Source: an uncultured Aquimarina sp. (GTDB lineage Bacteria; Bacteroidota; Bacteroidia; Flavobacteriales; Flavobacteriaceae). From it: a stretch of DNA of 64,000 nt. Under the pieces are notes generated by a model. The model worked only from the letters and a program-made list of their open reading frames with translations, made no database searches and was not told the origin of the DNA. The position numbers and the translations under genes are program-made. Below, piece by piece: positions 46,763-55,287 of this stretch. The stretch is from NCBI GenBank assembly GCA_947500505.1, contig CANMSL010000002.1:1-64000 (forward strand). Reading direction: 5' to 3'. Position 1 is the first letter of the stretch. Every line of letters begins with the position of its first letter.

Positions 46763-47740
46763 TTATTTCTTTCGATCAATAACGTAATTAACCATTAATT
46801 CTAGTGAAGATTTGTATTCTGATTCCGGATATACTGATAATATATTAAGCGCTTCTTCCTTAAACTGATGCATTATTTTTGTAGCATATTCCAATCCACC
46901 GCTTACTTTTACAAAATCGATAACTTCTTTGACCCTTTTTTTATTCTTGTTATGGTTCTTAATAGAATTAATTAGCCATTTCTTCTTATCTTTTGAGCTA
47001 TGATTTAATGTATATATCAATGGCAGTGTCATCTTTTGTTCTTTGATATCAATACCTGTAGGCTTACCGATGGCGGTGTCACCATAATCGAATAGATCAT
47101 CTTTTATCTGAAATGCCATTCCGATGAGCTCACCAAACTTTCTCATCTTTTCTACCGAATCGGACGCTGGTTCTACAGAACACGCTCCCAGACTACAACA
47201 AGCTGCAATCAGTGTTGCCGTTTTCTGACGAATGATTTCATAATATACTTCTTCTGTGATATCAAGGTTTCTTGCTTTCTCTATCTGCAATAGTTCTCCT
47301 TCGCTCATTTCCCTTACGGCTACAGAGATTATTTTTAGTAAATCGAAATCTCCATAGTCTATTGATAGTAATAAACCTTTAGAAAGCAAATAATCCCCAA
47401 CCAGTACCGCAATTTTATTTTTCCACAGTGCGTTAATAGAAAAAAAACCTCTCCTACGATTAGAATCATCAACTACATCATCGTGAACTAAGGTAGCTGT
47501 ATGAATTAATTCTATAACCGAAGCTCCACGATACGTTCTTTCATTAGTCTCACCTCCAGAAACCATCTTAGCCACCAAAAAAACAAACATGGGTCGCATC
47601 TGTTTTCCTTTTCTATTTACGATATAATGGGTGATTCTGTTAAGCAAAGCAACTTTAGAAGACATTGACTGCGAGAACTTCTGTTCAAAAAGTTCCATCT
47701 CATCAATTATGGGTAGCTTTATTTGCTCAACAACTTTCAA
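46763..47740 (-). CDS. Polyprenyl diphosphate synthase
   Basis: This 325-aa trans-prenyltransferase condenses isopentenyl diphosphate units. Both Asp-rich motifs are present: DDVVDD (87-92) and DDLFD (214-218). The family is that of octaprenyl/heptaprenyl synthases (IspB/HepT), so it probably makes the menaquinone side chain; the exact chain length cannot be read reliably. It stands alone, divided from its neighbours by about 100-160 nt. Confidence 0.9.
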   Translation of the reverse strand: MKVVEQIKLPIIDEMELFEQKFSQSMSSKVALLNRITHYIVNRKGKQMRPMFVFLVAKMVSGGETNERTYRGASVIELIHTATLVHDDVVDDSNRRRGFFSINALWKNKIAVLVGDYLLSKGLLLSIDYGDFDLLKIISVAVREMSEGELLQIEKARNLDITEEVYYEIIRQKTATLIAACCSLGACSVEPASDSVEKMRKFGELIGMAFQIKDDLFDYGDTAIGKPTGIDIKEQKMTLPLIYTLNHSSKDKKKWLINSIKNHNKNKKRVKEVIDFVKVSGGLEYATKIMHQFKEEALNILSVYPESEYKSSLELMVNYVIDRKK

Positions 47741-47839
47741 TCTGAAATAGATATTTTTGTTTTCTAACTAGTTACGAAGATAGTACAATCCGCATTGAGC
47801 GTCAAAACACTTACTAAAATAATTTAAATGGAAATTCAA

Positions 47840-48880
47840 TTAAGCCTTATTGGCTAGTTGCCCACAGGCAGCATCTATATCCTTACCTCTACTTCTTCTT
47901 ACATTAACCACAAAGCCTCTTGATTCTAGTGCACTTATATAGTTTTCTACTACTTGATTAGAAGCTTGTTGAAATTCTCCATCATCAATAGGGTTATATT
48001 CGATAAGGTTAACTTTACAAGGAACATACGAACAAAACTTAACCAGAGCATCAATATCTTCTTTTTTATCATTTATTCCTTCCCAAATAACATATTCATA
48101 AGTAATCCTGCTTTTGGTTTTCTCATACCAGTATTCTAATGCTTCCCGAAGATCAGAAAGCGGAAATTTATCATTAAATGGCATGATCTTTGTTCTTACT
48201 TCATCTATAGCGGAGTGCAGGGATACAGCCAATTTAAATTTCACTTCGTCATCAGCCATTTTTTTAATCATTTTCGGGACTCCGGATGTGGAAACAGTAA
48301 TTCTTTTTGGAGACATCCCTAATCCTTCTGAAGATGTAATCTTATCTATTGCCTTGAGAACATTATTATAGTTCATTAAGGGTTCTCCCATACCCATAAA
48401 AACGATATTCGACAACGGGCGGTTATGATACAATCTGCTTTCATTATCGATAGCAACCACCTGATCATAAATTTCATCAGGATTAAGATTTCTCATTCTT
48501 TTCAGCCGCGCGGTTGCACAAAATCTACAATCTAAGCTACATCCTACCTGAGACGAAACACAAGCGGTGGTTCTTGTCGGGGTCGGAATTAAAACGGATT
48601 CTACTATAAATCCGTCATGGAGTCTTACAGCATTCTTTATAGTGCCATCCGTACTACGCTGCATTTGATCGACTCGGATGTGATTAATTACAAAATTATC
48701 TTCCAGGAGCTTTCTGGTAGTCTTGGAAATATTAGTCATATTCTCAAAAGAATGGGCTCCTTTGTTCCAGAGCCATTCGTAAACCTGATTCCCTCGAAAA
48801 GCTTTGTCTCCACTTTCAACGAAGAATTTACGAAGTTGCTCTTTTGTCAGGGCTCTTATATCTTTCTTTGTTGACTTCAT
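47840..48880 (-). CDS. rlmN: Dual-specificity 23S rRNA/tRNA adenine-C2 methyltransferase RlmN
   Basis: This radical-SAM enzyme methylates A2503 of 23S rRNA and A37 of some tRNAs. The 346-aa protein has the iron-sulfur motif C114-x3-C118-x2-C121 (CSLDCRFC). The second catalytic Cys pair is expected at the C-terminal AACGQL. A start at 48880 gives the family's usual length. Confidence 0.96.
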   Translation of the reverse strand: MKSTKKDIRALTKEQLRKFFVESGDKAFRGNQVYEWLWNKGAHSFENMTNISKTTRKLLEDNFVINHIRVDQMQRSTDGTIKNAVRLHDGFIVESVLIPTPTRTTACVSSQVGCSLDCRFCATARLKRMRNLNPDEIYDQVVAIDNESRLYHNRPLSNIVFMGMGEPLMNYNNVLKAIDKITSSEGLGMSPKRITVSTSGVPKMIKKMADDEVKFKLAVSLHSAIDEVRTKIMPFNDKFPLSDLREALEYWYEKTKSRITYEYVIWEGINDKKEDIDALVKFCSYVPCKVNLIEYNPIDDGEFQQASNQVVENYISALESRGFVVNVRRSRGKDIDAACGQLANKA

Positions 48881-48964
48881 ATCTTTGCAAAAGTAGTCAA
48901 AAGATATAGGTATCTATAACTGAAAATGTAACTATTTAAGAAATGTTACCTACAGAATTTGTTT

Positions 48965-49936
48965 TTAGAATTTTACGGTACGGAAGTCTTCTCTATTATC
49001 CTTCTGTGATTTCTTAACACGCTTCCATTGGTGAACTCCACCGCCACCTCTATACTTTACATTCAGCGTATTTAAATCATCTTCATCAATCCAAATTTGA
49101 CAATCAGATACTTTACCATTTCTGATATCAGTAAATTGCCCATCTGTATATTTGAACTCATTTTTATTTTTCAAATTTCTAAGAATGACTAATCCTTCTA
49201 CCGGTTGGTTTTTATCATCGCCTTCACATTCATAACATACAGCATCCCTTTCGGATTGGCGTAACATTTGTTGTATAGATCCAAAAACATTATTTTTTAT
49301 CATATACAATTGAACGATATTAATGGCAACTCCGGTTTCTTTGTCATATGCTTTCCATTCGCCCAAGATAGGATTAGTATCATAGGTTCCTAAAAGATCT
49401 TCTTTTAGATTTAAATCTACAGGGTTGTCTCCTAACCAAATTTTAAAAAGTGCCTGTTTAAAATTCAAGCTGTTTGCTACCGCTCCTAGTCTTTCTTTAT
49501 TTTTGTATAATACAATTTTTTTATCATTAGTATATACTATTTTAAAAATCTCATATTTACTAATGTTTTTAGGGAACAATTTTAAGAAATCTCTTATTTG
49601 ATCTTCTAGTAAATAACTATTACCATCTGTAGCACGTTCCAGTCCATTTCTGATAATACCCGTTAGTTCATCATAAGAAATATCAGAAATTGTTTTTATT
49701 GTCAAAGCCATGGTCGCATCTTTATTAGCAACCTTAAGTCCGTCTTCAACCCCATCTACCTCAAAATCCAAATACAAACCAATACTGTATAATCTTTCGA
49801 TCTCACCAGCTCCATTAAGCATTAACTCTGCTTTTTCGAAAACATCTATGTCATTAAAATGGATATCGCCGACTTTGGTTTGAGAGAAAGATGAAAGAGT
49901 AACAGATAGTAAAACGATATGTAAAAATCTATTCAT
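48965..49936 (-). CDS. Chalcone-isomerase-like plus DUF2147 fusion protein
   Basis: This 323-aa exported protein has a signal peptide (1-19, ending SFSQ). Residues about 20-175 resemble the bacterial chalcone-isomerase-like family (YSIGLYL near the start; KALFKIWLGDNPVD-type end). Residues about 190-315 are DUF2147 (ILGEWKAYDKETG; LVILRNLK; a WIDEDD segment and a final HQWKRV). Neither bacterial family has an established reaction; chalcone-isomerase-like domains often bind small hydrophobic ligands. The fusion suggests one periplasmic lipid- or ligand-handling function. The gene is monocistronic. Confidence 0.8.
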   Translation of the reverse strand: MNRFLHIVLLSVTLSSFSQTKVGDIHFNDIDVFEKAELMLNGAGEIERLYSIGLYLDFEVDGVEDGLKVANKDATMALTIKTISDISYDELTGIIRNGLERATDGNSYLLEDQIRDFLKLFPKNISKYEIFKIVYTNDKKIVLYKNKERLGAVANSLNFKQALFKIWLGDNPVDLNLKEDLLGTYDTNPILGEWKAYDKETGVAINIVQLYMIKNNVFGSIQQMLRQSERDAVCYECEGDDKNQPVEGLVILRNLKNKNEFKYTDGQFTDIRNGKVSDCQIWIDEDDLNTLNVKYRGGGGVHQWKRVKKSQKDNREDFRTVKF

Positions 49937-50309
49937 AGGTACTTTTTAGTTCACTTATTTTATTTAGGGTATTCACAATAAACGACTAATTTTTTGAATA
50001 GCAGAATGAATGATTGTTTCTATTCTACTTTTTCGATAAAAAACCAAATTAATCGATATTTTACTCTATTTGTCGATACGGTAAAACCGTAATTTTCAAA
50101 AAAGCATTGCGAAAATACTCATTTTTTATGAAACAAACATCATAACTTTCTAATTTTAAGATTTCTACAACAAAACCATTTGTCAACATTCTATGGCTTT
50201 ATCTCCGGAGACAATACTTACAAAACATTTTAAAACTTAAAAACTCCACTTTAATTATAGAAAGTGGAGTTTTATAAGACATTTTGACTATTCTCAAAAA
50301 TTATAGTAA
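49937..50309. other. Intergenic region between queA and the CHI-like gene
   Basis: These 373 bases carry no gene. They hold a short hairpin (50077-50091; tacggt/accgta) and the strong terminator at 50240-50273. Confidence 0.5.
50240..50273 (-). terminator. Terminator of queA
   Basis: A perfect 13-bp stem (aaaactccacttt, 50240-50252; 50261-50273) has an 8-nt loop and T runs on either side. It lies 37 nt behind queA and ends the minus-strand run that begins at pheA. Confidence 0.88.
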
Positions 50310-51359
50310 TTAAATAATCAACATTGCATCTCCATAAGAATAGAACTGATATTTTTCTTTCACAGCTTCTTCGTAAGCTTCTTTGATAAAATCGTGACCT
50401 GCAAATGCCGAGACCATCATCAACAATGTTGATTTTGGAGTATGAAAATTAGTTATCATACTATTAGCAATGCTAAAATCGTAAGGAGGAAATATGAACT
50501 TATTGGTCCATCCTCTGAACTCATTTAACGTACTATCGGATGAAACAGAACTTTCGAGAGCCCTCATTACTGTAGTTCCAACTGCACAGATTCTTTGTTT
50601 GTTAGAAATTCCTTTATTGATAGTTTCAGTGGCACGAGCAGTGATATATGCTTCTTCACTGTCCATTTTATGTTTTGACAAATCCTCTACTTCTACGGGA
50701 TTAAAAGTACCTAAACCTACGTGGAGTGTGATTTCCGCAAAATCGACTCCTTTAATTTCTAAACGCTTCATTAAGTGTTTAGAGAAGTGCAAGCCAGCAG
50801 TCGGAGCAGCAACAGCTCCTTCATTTTTAGCATAGATCGTTTGATATCTTTCTTCGTCTTCTGGCTCTGTATCTCTTTTAATATATTTTGGTAAAGGGGT
50901 TTCTCCTAAATCGGTAAGCTTCTGTCTGAATTCATCATAAGACCCATCATATAAAAAACGAAGTGTTCGCCCTCTGGAAGTTGTATTATCGATCACTTCC
51001 GCAACCAAACTTTCATCATCACCAAAGTACAATTTGTTTCCAATTCTTATTTTACGTGCCGGATCCACAAGCACATCCCAAAGGCGAGTCTCTGAATTCA
51101 GCTCACGCAATAAAAACACCTCAATCCTGGCTCCGGTCTTTTCTTTATTACCATATAATCTGGCAGGAAAAACTTTAGTATTATTAAGTACCATAACATC
51201 ATTAGGCTCAAAATAATCTATAAGATCTTTGAATTGTTTGTGCTCTATTGTTTGATCTTTTCGGTTAAGAACCATTAAACGGGCTTCATCCCTGTTTTCT
51301 GAAGGATACTCTGCCAATAAATCTTGTGGAAGGTCAAAATTGAAATGTGATAACTTCAT
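50310..51359 (-). CDS. queA: tRNA preQ1(34) S-adenosylmethionine ribosyltransferase-isomerase
   Basis: QueA converts preQ1 at tRNA position 34 to epoxyqueuosine using SAM, the penultimate step of queuosine formation. The 349-aa protein starts at the ATG at 51359 ([19 protein letters not shown]), the standard family start. An in-frame ATG 24 nt upstream lies inside the -7 box and cannot be used from that promoter. Family motifs include [13 protein letters not shown] and [10 protein letters not shown]. It has its own promoter although aroA ends only 77 nt upstream. Confidence 0.95.
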   Translation of the reverse strand: MKLSHFNFDLPQDLLAEYPSENRDEARLMVLNRKDQTIEHKQFKDLIDYFEPNDVMVLNNTKVFPARLYGNKEKTGARIEVFLLRELNSETRLWDVLVDPARKIRIGNKLYFGDDESLVAEVIDNTTSRGRTLRFLYDGSYDEFRQKLTDLGETPLPKYIKRDTEPEDEERYQTIYAKNEGAVAAPTAGLHFSKHLMKRLEIKGVDFAEITLHVGLGTFNPVEVEDLSKHKMDSEEAYITARATETINKGISNKQRICAVGTTVMRALESSVSSDSTLNEFRGWTNKFIFPPYDFSIANSMITNFHTPKSTLLMMVSAFAGHDFIKEAYEEAVKEKYQFYSYGDAMLII

Positions 51360-51380
51360 TAGTTTTTGTTTTTGGAGGTG

Positions 51381-51412
51381 CAAATATACAATCTCGACAT
51401 AGGGGTTGTCAA
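51381..51412 (-). promoter_or_regulatory. queA promoter
   Basis: On the minus strand TTG (51412-51410), a 21-nt spacer and TATATTTG (51388-51381) fit the Bacteroidota consensus at both boxes. Transcription would start about 15 nt before the ATG at 51359. Confidence 0.7.
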
Positions 51413-51436
51413 GTAATTAGCAATATATATTTTTAT

Positions 51437-52657
51437 TTAAAGAACTTTAAAATCCAATTTTTTCAAATCATTCCAAAAATCCGGATATGACTTTGACACT
51501 ACATCGGCATCATCTATAAAAAGAGATGTCCTTAATGCTAGCGGTGCAAAAGCCATAGCCATACGGTGGTCGTGGTAGGTAGCAATCGAAATATCCGGAT
51601 TGATTGCTGTAGCAGGTGCTAATCGTAATGAATCGTCTGTGATCGTAACTTTGCCACCCAATTTTTCAATTTCAGTCTTTAAAGCTTCCAGTCTATCTGT
51701 TTCTTTAATTTTTAAAGTATGTAATCCAGTAAGATAACAAGCTTTGCCAAGTCCGAAACAAGTTACTGCGATTGTTTGTGCAATATCTGGCGAGTTCGCA
51801 AGATCTAATTCCAGCACTTCATAATCCAACGACAATGAAGTCTTTGTTAAAGTAACTTTATTTTGATCGAAATTGGTTTCAACTCCTAATTTCTTATAAA
51901 TATCAATTAAGGCTGAATCTCCCTGATAACTGTTTTTCTTATAACTTCCTAAAGTGACACGCCCGTTCTGGGACAAAGCTACGATACTATAGAAGTAAGA
52001 TGCTGAGCTCCAATCCGACTCTACTACAACTACTTTAGGCGAAACTACTTTTGCCGGTTTAATGCGTATCACGTTGTTTTGAAACCTACCTTCAATCCCA
52101 ACATCTTTTAACAAACTTAACGTCATTTTAATGTAAGGTATTGACGTTACTTTTCCTTCTAAATTAATCTCTAAACCATTTGATAGTGATGCTGCGATTA
52201 ACATTAAAGCAGAAATATATTGGCTACTTACATTGGCTGCAAGAGAAACACTATTGGTTAATGGGTTTTGTCCCGCGATCTTTATTGGAGGATACCCTTC
52301 TTCTTTTTCATAAGTAATTTTACACCCTAATTGTCTAAGCGATTCTACCAAAATCCTGATCGGACGTTCCTGCATCCTTTTACTGCCGGTCAGAATTGTT
52401 TGTCTTCCATCTCTTGTCGCAAAATAAGCCGTTAGAAAACGCATCGCCGTCCCTGCGTGATGAATATCTATGACCTCATCCGTGCTACATAAAGCAGCCT
52501 GCATAAGTTGTGAGTCATCGCTATTAGATATGTTCTCTATTTCAATCTCGGGATATAACGACTGTAAGATTAACAATCTATTGGTTTCACTTTTAGAACC
52601 TGTGATCTGTAAGGTATTATCTTTTATATTAGAAATATGGCTTAATTTTAACTTCAT
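51437..52657 (-). CDS. aroA: 3-phosphoshikimate 1-carboxyvinyltransferase
   Basis: AroA (EPSP synthase) joins shikimate-3-phosphate and phosphoenolpyruvate on the way to chorismate. The 406-aa enzyme shows ITGSKSETNR, HAGTAMRFLTAYFA and RMQERPIRILVESLRQLG. It is about 20 aa shorter than the E. coli enzyme. It lies at the far end of the same minus-strand run as the pheA group, so phenylalanine/tyrosine genes bracket it. The gap to the preceding small membrane-protein gene is 1 nt. Confidence 0.95.
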   Translation of the reverse strand: MKLKLSHISNIKDNTLQITGSKSETNRLLILQSLYPEIEIENISNSDDSQLMQAALCSTDEVIDIHHAGTAMRFLTAYFATRDGRQTILTGSKRMQERPIRILVESLRQLGCKITYEKEEGYPPIKIAGQNPLTNSVSLAANVSSQYISALMLIAASLSNGLEINLEGKVTSIPYIKMTLSLLKDVGIEGRFQNNVIRIKPAKVVSPKVVVVESDWSSASYFYSIVALSQNGRVTLGSYKKNSYQGDSALIDIYKKLGVETNFDQNKVTLTKTSLSLDYEVLELDLANSPDIAQTIAVTCFGLGKACYLTGLHTLKIKETDRLEALKTEIEKLGGKVTITDDSLRLAPATAINPDISIATYHDHRMAMAFAPLALRTSLFIDDADVVSKSYPDFWNDLKKLDFKVL

Positions 52658-52658
52658 C

Positions 52659-52913
52659 TTATCGATTCAATTTTCTTTTTCTTAATTCAAAATAATATCC
52701 CAATATCATTCCGTAGATCAATCCCCCAACAATTCTAGAAATGACATACCGTACCCAAAGTCCATTGTATATTCTTTCTTTCATAAACGTATCGAAATCT
52801 AAACCTCCGTAATTTTTGAGGTATCCTATAACACTTATAATTATGATAAAAACCAGTCCCAGCAAGAATACTGAAACCCAGTATTTTTTTGAAAGAATAA
52901 TTGATCTGAACAT
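52659..52913 (-). CDS. Small two-helix membrane protein, unknown
   Basis: This 84-aa protein has two hydrophobic helices (about 12-32 and 57-77) and a basic C terminus (ELRKRKLNR). I recognise no family. Its start overlaps the MazG-like gene stop by 1 nt and aroA begins 1 nt after it, so it is a true, translationally coupled gene of this operon. Nothing links it to aromatic synthesis beyond position. Confidence 0.75.
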   Translation of the reverse strand: MFRSIILSKKYWVSVFLLGLVFIIIISVIGYLKNYGGLDFDTFMKERIYNGLWVRYVISRIVGGLIYGMILGYYFELRKRKLNR

Positions 52914-53239
52914 TACTTTAATTTATCATTATTATGATGACGGTCGTGATCTCTTTTGGTTTTGATATCCAATTTTTTATCAAATGCTTCCTGAAGATCC
53001 ACACCAGTCTGATTGGCTAGGCATAAAACCACAAACATTACATCTGCTAATTCTTCGCCTAAGTCTTTATTCTTGTCACTTTCTTTTTCACTTTGTTCAC
53101 CATATCTACGAGCTATTATTCTGGCTACTTCACCAACCTCCTCGGTAAGCTGGGCCATATTGGTAAGCTCATTGAAATATCTGACTCCGTGATTTTTTAT
53201 CCATTCATCGACGGCCAATTGTGCGTTTTGGATATTCAT
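52913..53239 (-). CDS. MazG-like nucleotide pyrophosphohydrolase
   Basis: This 108-aa all-alpha protein of the MazG/dUTPase superfamily shows the metal-binding helix motifs EEVGEVARII and GEELADVMFVVLCLAN. It likely hydrolyses non-canonical nucleoside triphosphates as a house-cleaning enzyme; the exact substrate is not predictable. It is 4 nt behind the first DUF3857 gene and overlaps the next gene by 1 nt. Confidence 0.9.
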   Translation of the reverse strand: MNIQNAQLAVDEWIKNHGVRYFNELTNMAQLTEEVGEVARIIARRYGEQSEKESDKNKDLGEELADVMFVVLCLANQTGVDLQEAFDKKLDIKTKRDHDRHHNNDKLK

Positions 53240-53243
53240 TTGC

Positions 53244-55274
53244 TTATATTTTTTTAAGAACTACCTGTTCATTTTCTTTTTTGATAACCTGATTGTAAAA
53301 CTCTTTTAAAGCTTGATAATATTTAGCGGGAATTATCGGTGCGTTTATGGTTTCATTCACCACAACCTGAACCATTCCATTAGTTACATTTGATCGATAT
53401 GTAAAAACCCCCATATCTTCAGGCAGTTTAAATGCTCCTGATTCTGGATACTCTAATACTCCATATCCTTCAGGAATCTTAATATTCACCATATACATGT
53501 TTGAAAATCCATATCCAAAATCTATAGGATACTGTCTTTCATCTGATTTAAAAATATTCTCTTTATCTCTCAAAAATAATAAAGGCGAAAAGAAAATTTC
53601 GTCTTCAATTACTTCTATTTGGTCTTCGACGATAAAGTTAAATCTTTCACTAACCCCTTTTCCATATTCTTTTATTCCTTTTACGTTGTAATCTTCTAAT
53701 TCTGTAATTCCATATATTTTTTCAAATCGCTTAATTTTACTTTCATCATCTCTTAACGCACTAGTTGATCTAAAATTATATGCCAAATAATCCAAATGAT
53801 TGACATTAAATTTTCCACTTACTATACCTTCATTAGTAATTTCACATTGCATACTATATCTATTCGTTGAAGGTTTAGATGGTCTAAAAGTAACTCTCTG
53901 AGAAGTTCCATTTTTAGCGATTACTCTCCCCATTCCTTTAACTACTCTATCTGGCAAAATATTTGGTAGCCCATATTTATCGGTAGCATCCAGGTAAAAA
54001 ATGCCTCCATCTGGTAATTTTACTCTGGTAATCACGTAATTAAATCCACTTATTGTGGGAAACAGTGCTATCATTCTTTCGCTTGAACTTAGCACTACGG
54101 GATTAGCATCGACCCCAGCACTTGATATCATAGAGGTGAGCATTAAATTTATTTCTGCAGAGTTTCCGGTACCTTCGTCATATGCTTTTTTTACTCCTTT
54201 ATTTGTATATAATGAATATTGTTGATTCCAGTTCATCTTGTTCTTTACAAAATTATAGATCAGTGTAACTTTTTTTGAAGGGTCACTTATTCCATCCAGT
54301 AATTTAGTGAGATCTTTTTTATAATAATTACTCTTTTTTAATTCTCCTCCAAAACTAGAGCTCTCATAAATCCTTCTGGTAACATCTTCCCAGGAATTAG
54401 CATAATTCTTCATGGAATTATCGGGATATTTTATAAACTGCAATTCATAAATGACAGAAGATAGATAATTAACAGGGTTTTTTGAATAGGGTTCTTCAAT
54501 AAAAGCAGGAACATTAGAATTAATAATATTCGATACATTAACCTTATAATCTATATTACTACTTGAAAAATTTGTTCTCGTAGGGCCAGAAGCAACGTTA
54601 CCTCCTGTTCTAGTCTTAGAAGTAATTGTCATTTTACCAGAACCAACTGACTCACTGAGATTAATAGGTAGATAACCAGTTGTAAACTTTCTAAAATTGA
54701 AATATTCCGGAGCACTTATTTTAACTTCAATTTGTTTTATGGGAATGTCATACTGTAAAAACACTCTATCGATATTGGTTACAAAAGGTGATATAATTTT
54801 ATACTTATATTCTATCACAGCACCTTCCTGTAACCCGGGCATAGTAAACTTTACTTCATCAAGGTCGTCAGAAAGTTCATTTGTAAAAATGCCCTCTTTT
54901 TTAAGCTTTACCTCAGATACCTTATCATCAATAAGAGAATACGTGAACCCTTTTAATCCGCTAATCCTTTCTTCATCCGAATTGTTTTTATATAATAAAA
55001 TTTTGTCGCTAGCGTAATCAAAACCGTCTTTAGTATACAACTTTACTCTTTTATGGACTTCTGTTATCAATTTAAATCCATTTAACTGATCATATTGGAA
55101 ATACACTTTTTTGTTTTCATATAATACAGCTGCATTCGCCGAGCTATCCAATGGATAAGATTTTTCTTTTAATTCTTCTTTAGAAACTTTGCGAAATTTA
55201 TATTCCTGGGCTATGGTTTTTACAGATAAAACCATAATCAGAATCATTACCGTTCTTTGTAAATTTTTCTTCAC
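53244..55274 (-). CDS. DUF3857/transglutaminase-fold protein lacking catalytic Cys and His
   Basis: This 676-aa exported protein has a signal peptide (1-22), a DUF3857 beta domain (about 50-250), a transglutaminase-like domain (about 320-435) and a C-terminal DUF3858-like part. At the Cys position of the active site (usually GDC) it reads GTGNS, giving Ser372; at the His position it has Asn412 (FNYVIT). Asp429 remains. It is thus probably not an active transglutaminase or protease. Its upstream neighbour is a full-length paralogue with Cys and His. A binding or regulatory role is inferred. Confidence 0.85.
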   Translation of the reverse strand: MKKNLQRTVMILIMVLSVKTIAQEYKFRKVSKEELKEKSYPLDSSANAAVLYENKKVYFQYDQLNGFKLITEVHKRVKLYTKDGFDYASDKILLYKNNSDEERISGLKGFTYSLIDDKVSEVKLKKEGIFTNELSDDLDEVKFTMPGLQEGAVIEYKYKIISPFVTNIDRVFLQYDIPIKQIEVKISAPEYFNFRKFTTGYLPINLSESVGSGKMTITSKTRTGGNVASGPTRTNFSSSNIDYKVNVSNIINSNVPAFIEEPYSKNPVNYLSSVIYELQFIKYPDNSMKNYANSWEDVTRRIYESSSFGGELKKSNYYKKDLTKLLDGISDPSKKVTLIYNFVKNKMNWNQQYSLYTNKGVKKAYDEGTGNSAEINLMLTSMISSAGVDANPVVLSSSERMIALFPTISGFNYVITRVKLPDGGIFYLDATDKYGLPNILPDRVVKGMGRVIAKNGTSQRVTFRPSKPSTNRYSMQCEITNEGIVSGKFNVNHLDYLAYNFRSTSALRDDESKIKRFEKIYGITELEDYNVKGIKEYGKGVSERFNFIVEDQIEVIEDEIFFSPLLFLRDKENIFKSDERQYPIDFGYGFSNMYMVNIKIPEGYGVLEYPESGAFKLPEDMGVFTYRSNVTNGMVQVVVNETINAPIIPAKYYQALKEFYNQVIKKENEQVVLKKI

Positions 55275-55287
55275 TATTTTATAATTT

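Noticed and set aside
48888..48895. TACTTTTG as -7 box of rlmN
   Set aside because: It fits the consensus but would put the transcript start only about 4 nt before the ATG, and no -33 element is found at proper distance.
50494..50835. 113-codon open frame antisense to queA
   Set aside because: It is a shadow of queA, with no promoter or homology I can recognise.
54697..55017. 106-codon open frame antisense to a DUF3857 gene
   Set aside because: Shadow frame inside a clear coding region.
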